From: Scytonema sp. RU_4_4
GTDB lineage: Bacteria > Cyanobacteriota > Cyanobacteriia > Cyanobacteriales > Nostocaceae
Assembly: GCA_012031965.1 (NCBI GenBank)
Contig: JAAUSC010000039.1
Location: 1-43,542 of the forward strand
Direction of reading: 5' to 3'
Length of the DNA stretch: 43,542 nt
In this document: positions 6,934 through 15,641 of the stretch, one piece after another
Numbering within the stretch: the first letter of the stretch is position 1
Layout: the number at the start of each line of letters is the position of its first letter
Position numbers and translations under genes: made by a program
The notes under the pieces: model-generated
The model's input: the letters and a program-made list of their open reading frames with translations, nothing else
What the model was told of the DNA's origin: nothing
The model's database searches: none

Positions 6934-7004
6934 CCCCCGGCTTTTCATGAAACTGTAGCGTAGCGGTTCCTAAGAGGAACTAGTGATAGTTTCATCGCCG
7001 GGGG
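6934..7004 (-). terminator. Hairpin downstream of the S1 gene with a repeat inserted in its loop
   Basis: CCCCCGGC (6934-6941) pairs with GCCGGGGG (6997-7004) and ATGAAACT (6947-6954) with AGTTTCAT (6988-6995). Between the inner arms, at 6955-6987, sits a complete copy of the dispersed palindromic repeat, itself able to fold (TTCCT/AGGAA). Placed 14 bp after the S1-protein stop, the outer stem probably terminates that transcript. No strong U-tract is visible. Confidence 0.6.
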
Positions 7005-7017
7005 ATGAGTTAATAAT

Positions 7018-7920
7018 TTATTCCAACAGGTTTTTCTTTGCTCGTTCTGCACGCGCCTGGGATGATGCCATAACTTCGTTCATATTTTCTAGCATCTCAC
7101 CAGGGAAATTTTCCAGAACTCTCGTGGAAAGAGCAACCCGACCTTTGCCTTCATCCAAGTCTATAATGACAGCTTTAATGGGTTGACCGACTTGAAAGAC
7201 CTTTTCTAGATTTTCAATAAATTTCTGGCTCACCTGCTTAATATGAAGCAAAGCGCTTGTGCCATCCAAATCCACAAATACACCAAAGGGTTTGATACCA
7301 GTCACTTTCCCTTCCATTAGCTGACCAACTTCCAACAGACTAAAACTAGCGGAACGAGTTGCTATGCGCTGTGAAAGGATAAGCTTGTTGTTCGTGCGGT
7401 TAACTTCTAAAAAGCCAGCAGTGAGAGATTGACCCTTGAGCGCTTCTAAATTATCTCGCTCAACCAAGTGCGATCGCGGAATAAATCCCCGTAAACCCTG
7501 CACATCTACGGTGACACCGCCCTTATTCATATTTATCACCCGCACTTGTGTCGTTTGAGAATTTTCCTGCATTTGCGCCAGTCGTTCCCAAATGTGCTTG
7601 ATTTCTAATTGCCGTCGCGAAAGGGTCACTTGACCTTCTGCATCTTGATCTCTGATGATGATGAACTCTAAACTCTCATTTAGTGGCAGCACCTCCGATA
7701 AATTGGTTACTGCTCTCAAAGAAGCCTCATCGCGGGGGACAAATGCTGACGACTTGCCACCAATATCGACATATGCCCCATCTGGATCAAGTTGGAACAC
7801 TCTTCCGTTTACCACCTGTCCTTTTTGAAACTGGTAATCGTGTTTTTCCAGTGCTTTGGCAAAGTCGTCCATTGTAAATGACGAATCGGCTTTTTGAGAA
7901 AACTTTGCTTCGGAATCCAT
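7018..7920 (-). CDS. S1-domain ribosomal protein (cyanobacterial S1 homologue, Rps1b type)
   Basis: A 300-residue protein with three S1 RNA-binding domains: about 32-102 (KGQVVNGRVFQLDPDGAYVD), about 120-185 (VRVINMNKGGVTVDVQGLRG, ending KLILSQR) and about 200-268 (VGQLMEGKVTGIKPFGVFVD). E. coli S1 has six such domains; cyanobacteria carry shorter three-domain versions, and this matches the Rps1b-like type in length and in its C-terminal Ala/Arg-rich tail. It should act on the 30S subunit in mRNA binding and translation initiation. The ATG at 7918-7920 is the natural start. The gene is monocistronic and followed by the composite hairpin at 6934-7004. Confidence 0.88.
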   Translation of the reverse strand: MDSEAKFSQKADSSFTMDDFAKALEKHDYQFQKGQVVNGRVFQLDPDGAYVDIGGKSSAFVPRDEASLRAVTNLSEVLPLNESLEFIIIRDQDAEGQVTLSRRQLEIKHIWERLAQMQENSQTTQVRVINMNKGGVTVDVQGLRGFIPRSHLVERDNLEALKGQSLTAGFLEVNRTNNKLILSQRIATRSASFSLLEVGQLMEGKVTGIKPFGVFVDLDGTSALLHIKQVSQKFIENLEKVFQVGQPIKAVIIDLDEGKGRVALSTRVLENFPGEMLENMNEVMASSQARAERAKKNLLE

Positions 7921-8010
7921 GGCTCTTAAAGATAAATTGTTATTCTAGCTGATGCCACTGGAGTTTTGTTCAACACCAAACAACACTATTCGTATAAAGA
8001 CTGCCTTTAG

Positions 8011-8130
8011 TGAGACCAGTCCTGTTGACGGGTTTCCCACGCCCAGGAAACTGGCGTAGACGCCCGCCAGAAGGCTTCAAGGTAGAGTACCCGAAGGGTC
8101 ATGAGTCATTTGTCATGACTCATGACTAGG
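8011..8130. repeat. Dispersed-repeat modules and an ATGACTC-type array
   Basis: Contains GC-rich modules typical of cyanobacterial dispersed repeats (GGGTTTCCCACGCCC, GGCGTAGACGCCCGCC, GTAGAGTACCCGAAGGG). These are followed by a run of GTCATGACTCATGACT type at about 8099-8128 in which ATGAGTCAT and ATGACTCAT form an inverted pair. It separates the S1 gene from the dienelactone hydrolase gene. Confidence 0.6.
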
Positions 8131-8171
8131 AACGAGCTCAAGGCAACCAGAATGCTAAATCAATTGAATAG

Positions 8172-8911
8172 CTAGAGTTGTCCAAACAGTTGTTTTACCT
8201 GCTCCCAAGCATCGGCTGCGGCTATAGAATTATAACTGGCACGTTGGTCGCAGAAAAATCCGTGGTCAGCTCCATCGTAGCGAAATACACGATGAGGAAT
8301 GTTGTATTTTTCTAACTCTGCCTCAATTTGGTCTACCTGTTCCACTGGGATGTTAGCGTCTTCCATGCCAAAAAAGGTGTAAAGGGTGCCTTTGATATCT
8401 GAGGTACGGGTAATGGTCGGATTTCCACCTCCTGGTGTGCGAGTAGGGATGCCAGCACCGTAAAAGGAAGCAGTGGCTTTGATATCTGGTAAAGTTGCAG
8501 CAAGATAGGCGACATGACCACCAAAACAGAAACCGATGCAACCAAAGCCGTTTTGCTTTACATTCGGTAAAGTTTTTAAATAGTCAACGGTTTTTTGAAT
8601 GTCGCTCAATAGTTCTGAAGCTTTTGTTTGCTCCCATGCGTATTTTCTACCGACCTCTATATCTTCCTTGGTGTAGCCAGTTTCAAATCCAGGGGCGACT
8701 CTTTGGAAAAGTGCGGGTGCAATTGCTAGATAACCTTCCTTGGCAATACGTTCTGTTACGTCCCGAATGTGGGAGTTGATTCCAAAAATCTCTTGCAAGA
8801 CCACAACTGGTGGGTAAGAACCTCCTTCAGAAGGCTTGGCTAGGTATGCGTCGATTTGCAAATATCTTGCGAAAGATTAACTCTTGTGCTCTCTATTGCT
8901 CGCTCTGCCAT
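8172..8911 (-). pseudogene. Dienelactone hydrolase-family protein, frameshifted near the N-terminus
   Basis: The main frame (8172-8861) encodes ~230 residues of a dienelactone hydrolase-like alpha/beta hydrolase with the catalytic Cys in GFCFGGH, Asp in GMEDAN and His in GADHGF. It begins abruptly at LQIDAYLAKP, with only a TTG available. The missing N-terminus is found one frame over: an ATG at 8909-8911 reads MAERAIESTRVNLSQD and then leaves the frame. Removing two bases (AT) in GATATTTG at about 8862-8866 would join ...SQD to LQIDAYLA, the usual family N-terminus. The lesion could be real or a sequencing error; initiation at the TTG might also give a slightly short enzyme. The family cleaves cyclic esters, but the substrate here is unknown. 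The GntR-type gene is divergent upstream. Confidence 0.8.
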
Positions 8912-9114
8912 AATAGTTTTTACCAGTGCTGTGTGACGACTATACAGATATAGCTGTGCCGATCGCTCAAGGCAATGTCCAATCAAATTATCAACTACAA
9001 GTAACAACCACACCAGAATTTTCCAATAGAGAAATTCAATATATAAGTAAAATATTTGACTGTTAGCAGTCACAGCTGGTCACGTGCAGCCACTATCACG
9101 CAGGAGATTTGGTG

Positions 9115-10101
9115 ATGATTCAGTTTCGTATTCAGCCAGACGGTGAAATTCCCGCATCAACCCAGCTGTTTAATCAAATCCAATTTGCGATCGCCTCTGG
9201 GCAATATCCCCCCAGTTACAAACTGCCGAGTACACGGGCGTTGGCAATGCAGACTGGGTTACACCGCAACACTATCAGCAAGGTTTATCGTCAATTGGAG
9301 GAAGAGGGATTTGTAGAAAGTCTTGCTGGCTCAGGAATTTACGTTCGCGCTCAAGGTCATGAGGGTGGTAGTAAGCTGCAATCGCCAATTCTCAAACAAT
9401 ATCCTCAAGCGTACAAAGTTGTCCAACAAGCAGTTGACGAACTGCTCTCCCAAGGCTGCTCGCTTAATCAAGCGCGTGAGATATTTTTAGCTGAAATTGA
9501 TTGGCGTTTGCGTTGTAGTGCTAGGGTGCTGGTGACGGCTCCAACTCAAGACATCGGTGCTGGGGAATTGATGGTGCATGAATTGGAAGAATCCCTCAAA
9601 ATACCAGTACAGTTGGTAGCAATGGAACAATTGGCTGCTGTGTTAGATCAAACTTCCTCAGCGACAGTGGTCACACATCGGTATTTTATTGGAGAAGTGG
9701 AGGCGATCGCCGCGCCCAAAGCCGTGCGCGTCATTCCCCTCGACATACAAGACTATGCTAAAGAGTTCAACCAGTTTAAAAACTTACCAAAAGACAGCTG
9801 TCTTGCGATCGTCAGCCTCAGTCCTGGCTGGCTTCGAGCTGCAGAAGTTATCATCCACGGTTTACGGGGTGATGAAATACTGGTGATGACTTCACAACCA
9901 AAAGATGCCTACAAACTTCAGGCGATAGTCAAGCGGGCACAGGTGATTTTTTGCACCGATAAGCCTAGTTTTGCTGCGGTGCAAGCTGCTATACAAGTCG
10001 TTCACGAAGACATTATTCGTCCACCTAAGTTGATGTGTGGTGAAAATTTTATCGGTAGTAACTCGATTAACTTGCTCAAACGAGAGTTAGGGTTGGGGTA
10101 A
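9115..10101 (+). CDS. GntR-family transcriptional regulator
   Basis: A ~328-residue regulator. Residues ~10-75 are a winged helix of the GntR type: IPASTQLFNQIQFAIASGQY, then LPSTRALAMQTGLHRNTISK and VYRQLEEEGFVESLAGSGIYV. The remaining ~250 residues form an alpha/beta ligand-binding-like region without the aminotransferase domain of MocR members and without obvious FCD or UTRA signatures, so the effector is unknown. TTG, GTG and ATG codons follow one another at 9109-9117; AGGAG at 9102-9106 is best spaced for the ATG at 9115. It is divergent from the dienelactone hydrolase gene with about 200 bp between, so it may control that gene or itself. Confidence 0.85.
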   Translation: MIQFRIQPDGEIPASTQLFNQIQFAIASGQYPPSYKLPSTRALAMQTGLHRNTISKVYRQLEEEGFVESLAGSGIYVRAQGHEGGSKLQSPILKQYPQAYKVVQQAVDELLSQGCSLNQAREIFLAEIDWRLRCSARVLVTAPTQDIGAGELMVHELEESLKIPVQLVAMEQLAAVLDQTSSATVVTHRYFIGEVEAIAAPKAVRVIPLDIQDYAKEFNQFKNLPKDSCLAIVSLSPGWLRAAEVIIHGLRGDEILVMTSQPKDAYKLQAIVKRAQVIFCTDKPSFAAVQAAIQVVHEDIIRPPKLMCGENFIGSNSINLLKRELGLG

Positions 10102-10107
10102 TAAATA

Positions 10108-10157
10108 ACAGTTAACAGTTAACAGTTATACAGTTAACTGTTGACTGTTGACTGTTG
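10108..10157. repeat. Heptamer arrays forming an inverted repeat
   Basis: Three AACAGTT units in one direction (about 10108-10128) face CTGTTGA units in the other (about 10138-10157), so the block can fold into an imperfect hairpin. The right part overlaps the restored 3' end of the neighbouring minus-strand hydrolase and supplies its last codons and stop. Confidence 0.75.
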
Positions 10158-11053
10158 CAAAAACTCTCGCACCCGTTTAAGGTAAGTAGTCGGATCTTCT
10201 AACATTGGGAAATGAGCCGTATTTGGAATCATGACAAACTCTACTTTATCGTTTAATGCAGCTGCTGACGACCCATCTCGGCTGGAATAATTTTGTCGTA
10301 CTCACCTGCTACTAGTAATGTAGGTACACTCAGTTGAGCAAATTCCTGCGGCATTAACTCAGCTGCGGCTTTACTAACAGATGTAAAAATAGTACCCAAA
10401 GCTGCATCGTAGTCCGCTATCAGAAAATCCTGCAAAAAAGCTTTGCGTTCTACCGCTGGTATGGAACGACGCAGAAATCGTGCCATAAACATCTGGTCAG
10501 CAAACGGTATTTTCTCCAACCACTTGGGACGAAATTTGACCACGTAGCCACCGAATTTATGAAAAGCTGTGAATGCTTTTTCGTCATACTCAAAAATACC
10601 GCTACAGGTCAAAATCGCTCTTTCCACTCGTTGTGGGTAGCGGTTGAGAAATAAAGTAGCAATGGACGCGCCCATAGAATGAGCAGCAATATATACGCGT
10701 TGAAGCTGCAATTTATCGAGAAAGGCTGCCAAGTCATCAGCGTATTCTTCTAGCTCATAAGTTAACTTTTGAATTGCTAGAGATTCTGCCGACGGGGACT
10801 GCAACTCAATAGATTCAACGACAGCTTCACTTGCTTTGGCTACGGTTGGTTTCCCACGGGAACGTCCAAACCCCCGCAAATCATAAAGTAAACAATCAAA
10901 TTGTTCTGATAGAGCATGGGCAGTACCTTGCCAGTACCGACAAGAACCAGCCCAACCGTGGATAAAAACAATGACAGGCTTGTCTTCAGTATCTGCTGAC
11001 TTCCTGAGCCACTCGTAGTAATGCTCAACACCACGAACGTTTATGTAGGGCAT
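10134..11053 (-). pseudogene. Alpha/beta hydrolase, frameshifted before the catalytic His
   Basis: The upstream frame (10253-11053) gives 266 residues with an oxyanion region VFIHGWAGS, nucleophile elbow AAHSMGAS and acid GEYDKIIP, then ends at ...MGRQQLH-stop. The rest of the domain is present in another frame: AAALNDKVEFVMIPNTAHFP followed by ~30 residues to a TAA at 10134-10136. The His in NTAHFP completes the Ser-Asp-His triad, so a single missing base near 10262 (CAGCAG where CAGGCAG would restore MGRQAAALN) cuts the catalytic His off. The result is either a recently inactivated gene or a sequencing error. The restored C-terminus (QQSTVNS) is encoded by the heptamer array. There is also a ~30-residue insertion after the first third (VAKASEAVVESIELQSPSAE). 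The substrate is unknown. Confidence 0.82.
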
Positions 11054-11055
11054 TT

Positions 11056-11119
11056 GTCAAAAGTCAAAGGTCAAAAGTCAAGAGTTAACAGTATTTTACT
11101 CATGACTCATGACTCATGA
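11056..11119. repeat. Two heptamer arrays between the hydrolase and clpX
   Basis: Four GTCAAAA-type heptamers (11056-11083), then three CTCATGA units (11099-11119). They fill the gap upstream of the hydrolase start and downstream of the clpX stop. The arrays are short, lack spacers and are not CRISPR. Confidence 0.85.
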
Positions 11120-11122
11120 CTA

Positions 11123-12463
11123 TTAAGCTGATTCTGGTTTAGGTAGTGTAGATGGATGCATGATAAGTTCAGCAGTGGAACGCTTCTCTACCATTTCTCG
11201 TGTGACTGTGCAACGAGTGACATCCTTACGCGAAGGCAATTCGTACATGACATCCAGCATCAATTCTTCTACAATACCTCGCAGTGCTCTTGCGCCGGTT
11301 TTGCGGCGGTATGCTTCTTGAGCAATAGCTCGCAGAGCGTCTGATTTAAAGTCTAACTGGACGTTATCCATCTTCAGCAGTTTTTGGTACTGCTTCACCA
11401 ACGCACTACGCGGTTGGGTCAAAATTGCCATCAGCGCTTCTTCATCCAGCGGCTCTACCACCGCTACCATTGGCACCCGCCCAATAAATTCCGGAATCAT
11501 ACCAAACTTCACGAGGTCATCCGGTTCTAAATAGCGCAGAGTATCTGCTGTACGCTTGTCTTTGGTCTGACCTTCTCCTGGTTGTACGAAGCCCATTGAC
11601 TTTTTGCCAGTTCTCTGCTCTACAACTTTTTCTAAACCAACGAAAGCACCACCGCAGACAAACAAGATATTGCTCGTATCAATCTGTATGCAGTCTTGAT
11701 AGGGGTGCTTGCGTCCTCCTTGGGGTGGTACATTAGCAACTGTTCCCTCTAACATTTTCAGCAAAGCTTGCTGTACGCCTTCGCCAGAAACATCTCTAGT
11801 AATCGAGGGGTTCTCGCTCTTGCGAGCAATTTTATCTATTTCGTCGATGTAGATAATCCCCCGCTGCGCTTCTTCTACATCCAAGTCTGCAACTTGCAAC
11901 AGTCGCAGCAAGATATTTTCCACATCTTCCCCTACGTACCCTGCTTCTGTCAGGGTTGTGGCGTCAGCAACGGCAAAAGGGACATCAAGAATTTTTGCCA
12001 GAGTTTGTGCTAGCAAAGTTTTGCCGCAGCCTGTGGGACCAATAAGCAGAATGTTAGACTTTTGCAGTTCTACCGCATCATCCAAACCTTTGCCACTGCC
12101 TTTAGCCTGAATTAGTGATAGCCGCTTGTAATGGTTGTAAACTGCGACTGAAAGTACTTTTTTGGCTTCGTCTTGACCGATGACGTGTTCATCTAGGTAC
12201 TTTTTAATCTCTTGTGGCTTAGGTATTTGATTCAACGAGAGATTAGAGGAGCGAGCACGACGTTTCTGGGGTGGTTCTGACTTGGGTGCTGGTTGCGACG
12301 CTGTTGCTCCATTCGTGTCGAGTAACTCCTCATCCAGAATTTCATTACACAAGTCAACGCATTCATCGCAGATGTAGACTCCCGGTCCGGCGATTAATTT
12401 ACGTACCTGCTCCTGAGACTTTCCGCAAAACGAACATTTTAAATGGGAGTCGTACTTAGACAT
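11123..12463 (-). CDS. clpX: ClpX ATPase subunit of the ClpXP protease
   Basis: A 446-residue AAA+ unfoldase. The N-terminal zinc-binding domain has CSFCGKS and CDECVDLC. Walker A is GPTGCGKT (about residue 142), Walker [10 protein letters not shown], and the ClpP-docking IGF-type loop reads MGF ([12 protein letters not shown]). The arginine-containing [10 protein letters not shown] segment and the C-terminal small domain ([17 protein letters not shown]) are complete. ClpX hexamers recognise and unfold substrates and feed them into ClpP. The ATG at 12461-12463 is 9 bp downstream of the clpP stop, indicating one transcript tig-clpP-clpX on the minus strand. No frame damage is seen, in contrast to the neighbouring hydrolase. 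Confidence 0.97.
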   Translation of the reverse strand: MSKYDSHLKCSFCGKSQEQVRKLIAGPGVYICDECVDLCNEILDEELLDTNGATASQPAPKSEPPQKRRARSSNLSLNQIPKPQEIKKYLDEHVIGQDEAKKVLSVAVYNHYKRLSLIQAKGSGKGLDDAVELQKSNILLIGPTGCGKTLLAQTLAKILDVPFAVADATTLTEAGYVGEDVENILLRLLQVADLDVEEAQRGIIYIDEIDKIARKSENPSITRDVSGEGVQQALLKMLEGTVANVPPQGGRKHPYQDCIQIDTSNILFVCGGAFVGLEKVVEQRTGKKSMGFVQPGEGQTKDKRTADTLRYLEPDDLVKFGMIPEFIGRVPMVAVVEPLDEEALMAILTQPRSALVKQYQKLLKMDNVQLDFKSDALRAIAQEAYRRKTGARALRGIVEELMLDVMYELPSRKDVTRCTVTREMVEKRSTAELIMHPSTLPKPESA

Positions 12464-12472
12464 ACCAGCCTC

Positions 12473-13168
12473 TTATTTCAGAATGGTGACGTTTTCCCCT
12501 GCTGAGGGAAGATTTTGCCTGGAGATGACCTGATCAATCAACCCGTAGTTTTTTGCTTCTTGGGCCGACATAAAGAAATCGCGCTCAGTATCGGCTTCAA
12601 CTCTTTCTAACGGTTGACCAGTATGAGTCGCCAGTAACTGATTCAACTTAGACTTATGATAAAGAATTTCTCTGGCTTGTATCTCGATGTCAACGGCTTG
12701 CCCTTGTGCACCGCCTAATGGTTGGTGAATCATAATCCGGGAATCAGGAAGAGACATCCGTTTACCAGCCGTTCCTGCTGCTAACAAGAACGCTCCCATA
12801 CTCGCAGCTAATCCAAAACATATTGTGACTACATTCGGACGAATCTGCTGAATGGTATCATACATTGCCATCCCTGCTGTCACAGAGCCACCAGGAGAAT
12901 TAATGTACAGTTGAATGTCCTTTTCTGAATCTTCAGCGTCTAGAAACAACAATTGGGCGATAATTGAGTTAGCAACGTTATCGTCGATTGGTGTCCCTAA
13001 AAAGATAATACGTTCCCGAAGTAAGCGAGAGTAGATGTCGAAAGCGCGTTCTCCCACGCCGGATTGTTCTACCACCATCGGGACGATGTTGCTAGGACTG
13101 TTCAGGGAGTAGAGTGTAAAGTCACTCAAACTGTTAACTTGGTAGTTTCCCGATTGCGATACAAGCAT
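12473..13168 (-). CDS. clpP: ATP-dependent Clp protease proteolytic subunit
   Basis: A 231-residue serine protease of the ClpP family. The catalytic Ser lies in [15 protein letters not shown] (about residue 132), the His in IMIHQPLGG, and the Asp in the [18 protein letters not shown] stretch. Residues 1-30 form an extension before the conserved [20 protein letters not shown] start, so an internal start at the Met of VPMVVEQ would give the more usual length; I keep the ATG at 13166-13168. Cyanobacteria carry several ClpP paralogues, and being next to clpX and tig marks this as the paralogue of the tig-clpP-clpX cluster. It forms the tetradecameric chamber fed by ClpX. Confidence 0.95.
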   Translation of the reverse strand: MLVSQSGNYQVNSLSDFTLYSLNSPSNIVPMVVEQSGVGERAFDIYSRLLRERIIFLGTPIDDNVANSIIAQLLFLDAEDSEKDIQLYINSPGGSVTAGMAMYDTIQQIRPNVVTICFGLAASMGAFLLAAGTAGKRMSLPDSRIMIHQPLGGAQGQAVDIEIQAREILYHKSKLNQLLATHTGQPLERVEADTERDFFMSAQEAKNYGLIDQVISRQNLPSAGENVTILK

Positions 13169-13398
13169 AAAAGAACGTTTGACACTAAGTGTAACTAATG
13201 ATTGAGACAGCGATCGCTGCCTTTTTGAAAAACCTAATTTTTGATGTAGCTATGTGTTAACCATTATGCCTCATATAAATTCTTATCGTGTAAAACAGTA
13301 TCAAACCAAAGCGGTGATGTACACTGTTACTGAATTAAAGTTTCTTAAACTTCTACCCTAAGATAGGGAGTGAGGGGAGAAGACGCGGAGAATGCCAG

Positions 13399-13445
13399 AC
13401 GCGGGGACGCACAGAGTTTTTCACTAAGTCTGTGCGTCCCCGTGT
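13399..13445. terminator. Strong hairpin just downstream of tig
   Basis: Arms 13399-13415 and 13429-13445 pair over 17 bp with one G-T wobble around a 13-nt loop; the core is GGGGACGCACAGA. It starts 11 bp after the tig stop, in the 288-bp gap before clpP, and shares an AGACGCGG motif with the flank at 13381. It could attenuate read-through from tig into clpP or protect the tig mRNA end. No U-tract follows. Confidence 0.6.
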
Positions 13446-13456
13446 CCCCTTGTCCT

Positions 13457-14920
13457 TTATTGTCCTTGTGTTGACTCTGTGTCTTGAGACGAAGTTTCTG
13501 CACTGGCTGGAAGAGGTTGTTCTGCAGTTTCAGTAGCTGCGACTGGTTCACCTACCGTGACTTCTTCAGTCTCAGTTTCTGCTGTACTCAAAGAACCTTC
13601 AGGTAACAACTCAATTGTCGAGTGTTCTAGAAGCCAATCAATGATTTTTTCGGTCAACAATTCATTTTCTACAACTTCACGCAGCCTTTCCTCATCAACA
13701 TCTCTGTTGGAGTACTGCTCCATCAATTCTTTAACTCTGGCTTTGATTTCATCCGCTGACACTTGAATGGACTCGCGTTTACCAATTTCCCGTAGCGCTA
13801 GAGAACGTTTAATGCGCTCAATTGCTTCACCACGAGAACGCTCCCGTAACTGAGGAATCACATCTTGGGTAAACAACTTCTTAACATCAAGTCCCTGCTG
13901 AGAAAGCCGCATGGCTGTTTGCGTCAGCATCTCATTGACTTCTTGTTGAATCATCGTTTCAGGTAAGTCAATTTCTATGTGCTTGAGCAGTTCAGCTAAC
14001 AGGGCTTCTTGTTGATTCGATTTGGTTTTCTGTTGGGCCTCTTTTTGAAAGCGCTCTTCCAAAGAACTACGCAATTCGTCCAAGGTATCATAATCGCCGA
14101 CTTCTTGGGCAAAGTCATCATTCAATTCAGGTAGTTCTTTTTCCTTCAGTTCTTTGAGGGTGACTGTGAAAACAGCAGGTTTTCCTGCTAAATCTTCGTT
14201 GACATAAGGATCTGGAAACTTTGCTGTGATTTCTTTAGTTTCTCCAGGATTCATTCCTACTATCCCTGTGACAAAGCCGGGAATGAATTTGTCTTCCTGC
14301 ATTTCCAATTGGAAATCAGTTGCTTCCCCACCAGGTATTGGTTCGGGTTCAGCTGTTTCGTCTTCACCTTCGCCTGCAGCCAAAACACCTTGAAAATCGA
14401 CCACAGCGACGTCACCTATTTGCACTGCTCGCCCTTCCACAGGAATTAATGTAGCCATTTCTTGGCGTTCGTTTTCCAAGACTTTGTCTACCTGCTCTGG
14501 GTTGTACTTGATTTCCTCGGCTTTGAGTTGTAACCCCGTATATTCACCCAGTAATGGCTCAGGTTCCACATCTACCGCTGCAGAAAATATGAGGGGTTCT
14601 CCTGGTTCATAATGATTAATTAATTCCTCATATGAGGAGCGTAGTTGTGGTTGACCGAGCACGTGGATTTTTTCTTGTTCTAGGGCTTGCTCAATGCCAT
14701 CTTGAATGACTTCTTCTAGCGCAGCTGCCTTGATTCGAGTTACGCCAAGGCGCTGTAACAATATTTGCCGAGGTACCTTGCCTTTGCGAAACCCAGGAAT
14801 ATTTGCAGTACTCGCTAAGTTTTTAACAACTTTTTCGTAAGTTTCCTTGGTCTTTTCTGGCGTAATCTCTATTTCCAGACCAATTTGACTGGCGGGAAGT
14901 TTTTCCTGGGTGACTTTCAT
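13457..14920 (-). CDS. tig: Trigger factor, ribosome-associated chaperone
   Basis: A 487-residue trigger factor. The N-terminal ribosome-binding domain carries the signature IPGFRKGKVP (about 41-50). The central FKBP-type prolyl isomerase domain (about 165-250) has VAVVDFQGVL and KFIPGFVTGIVGM, and the C-terminal helical cradle runs to about residue 440. The tail (about 445-487) is Glu/Thr/Ser-rich and low in complexity, as often seen in cyanobacterial trigger factors. It binds nascent chains at the ribosome exit tunnel. It is first in the tig-clpP-clpX order, but a 288-bp gap with a strong hairpin separates it from clpP, so partial uncoupling is likely. The ATG at 14918-14920 matches the conserved MKVTQEKLP start. 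Confidence 0.97.
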   Translation of the reverse strand: MKVTQEKLPASQIGLEIEITPEKTKETYEKVVKNLASTANIPGFRKGKVPRQILLQRLGVTRIKAAALEEVIQDGIEQALEQEKIHVLGQPQLRSSYEELINHYEPGEPLIFSAAVDVEPEPLLGEYTGLQLKAEEIKYNPEQVDKVLENERQEMATLIPVEGRAVQIGDVAVVDFQGVLAAGEGEDETAEPEPIPGGEATDFQLEMQEDKFIPGFVTGIVGMNPGETKEITAKFPDPYVNEDLAGKPAVFTVTLKELKEKELPELNDDFAQEVGDYDTLDELRSSLEERFQKEAQQKTKSNQQEALLAELLKHIEIDLPETMIQQEVNEMLTQTAMRLSQQGLDVKKLFTQDVIPQLRERSRGEAIERIKRSLALREIGKRESIQVSADEIKARVKELMEQYSNRDVDEERLREVVENELLTEKIIDWLLEHSTIELLPEGSLSTAETETEEVTVGEPVAATETAEQPLPASAETSSQDTESTQGQ

Positions 14921-15641
14921 GCTTCGTCTCTATTATTGGTATTTCTTTTTACTAATTACGTACTGACGCTTGGAATTGCGTCTTTAAGTTAAAGTTTTCT
15001 GGCTTGGATGAAAGGTGCCTATATGGACCATATCAGATCCAAGTATAGAGGGGTGCCCTTCTAACAATTATCCAGTTTACTTCTGTTGTCAAAAATCTTG
15101 ACAACAGAAGTAAACTAGTCTGTTGATTTCAACTCCAAATTGTTTTTTACCAAAGGGCTAACACCGTGATATCCTGGTTCTCAACAAGCAGTCTGCACAC
15201 CAAAGTTGTAACGTTGGCGCAGACCGCTACGTGAAACTGAGCACAGCTTTTGCCTAGCTCCTGTATCGGGGAGGTCAGCTGATATAGCCTTCCTAGTCTA
15301 AGTCCATTGAATCATAGTACACTAATCACCTTGACAACGCATCTTACAGGCAAAAGACCTGTCTTCTGTTAAGCAAAAGTTTAGCTTAATACAGACGTTC
15401 AAAGATGATTTGATGTATAATAGGAGTCTTGATTGAGTTGAAAGTTTAGTAAGAAATTGTAAATTGCTATATTTTAAGTCAGCAGAACTAACAAAATAAA
15501 TGTATTACATTAAGAATTGCAATCATTTTCTCAAAAAATCAAACTATTAAAAGGTTTATTTAATTTCTGCTATTGACATTTAACAATGTTTGAATTCCTA
15601 CAAGAAATTGCACAGAAAATTTAGTAAAGGAGGAAGTCAAT
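14921..15641. other. Divergent intergenic region between tig and asd
   Basis: About 720 bp without a credible gene. It contains a perfect 19-bp palindromic hairpin (15074-15116) and a weaker inverted pair CTGTTAAGC/GCTTAATACAG at about 15366-15395. It should hold the promoters of both divergent operons. The right part, nearest asd, is strongly AT-rich. Confidence 0.6.
15074..15116. repeat. Perfect 19-bp inverted repeat with 5-nt loop
   Basis: AGTTTACTTCTGTTGTCAA (15074-15092) is the exact reverse complement of 15098-15116, with loop AAATC. It lies about 150 bp upstream of the tig start. Without a U-tract it is not an obvious terminator; an operator, RNA-processing site or recent palindromic insertion are options. 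Confidence 0.8.

Noticed and set aside
10108-10157. CRISPR array
   Set aside because: Units are only 7 bp, head to tail with no spacers, and no cas genes are present; the same holds for the arrays at 11056, 27194 and 43295.
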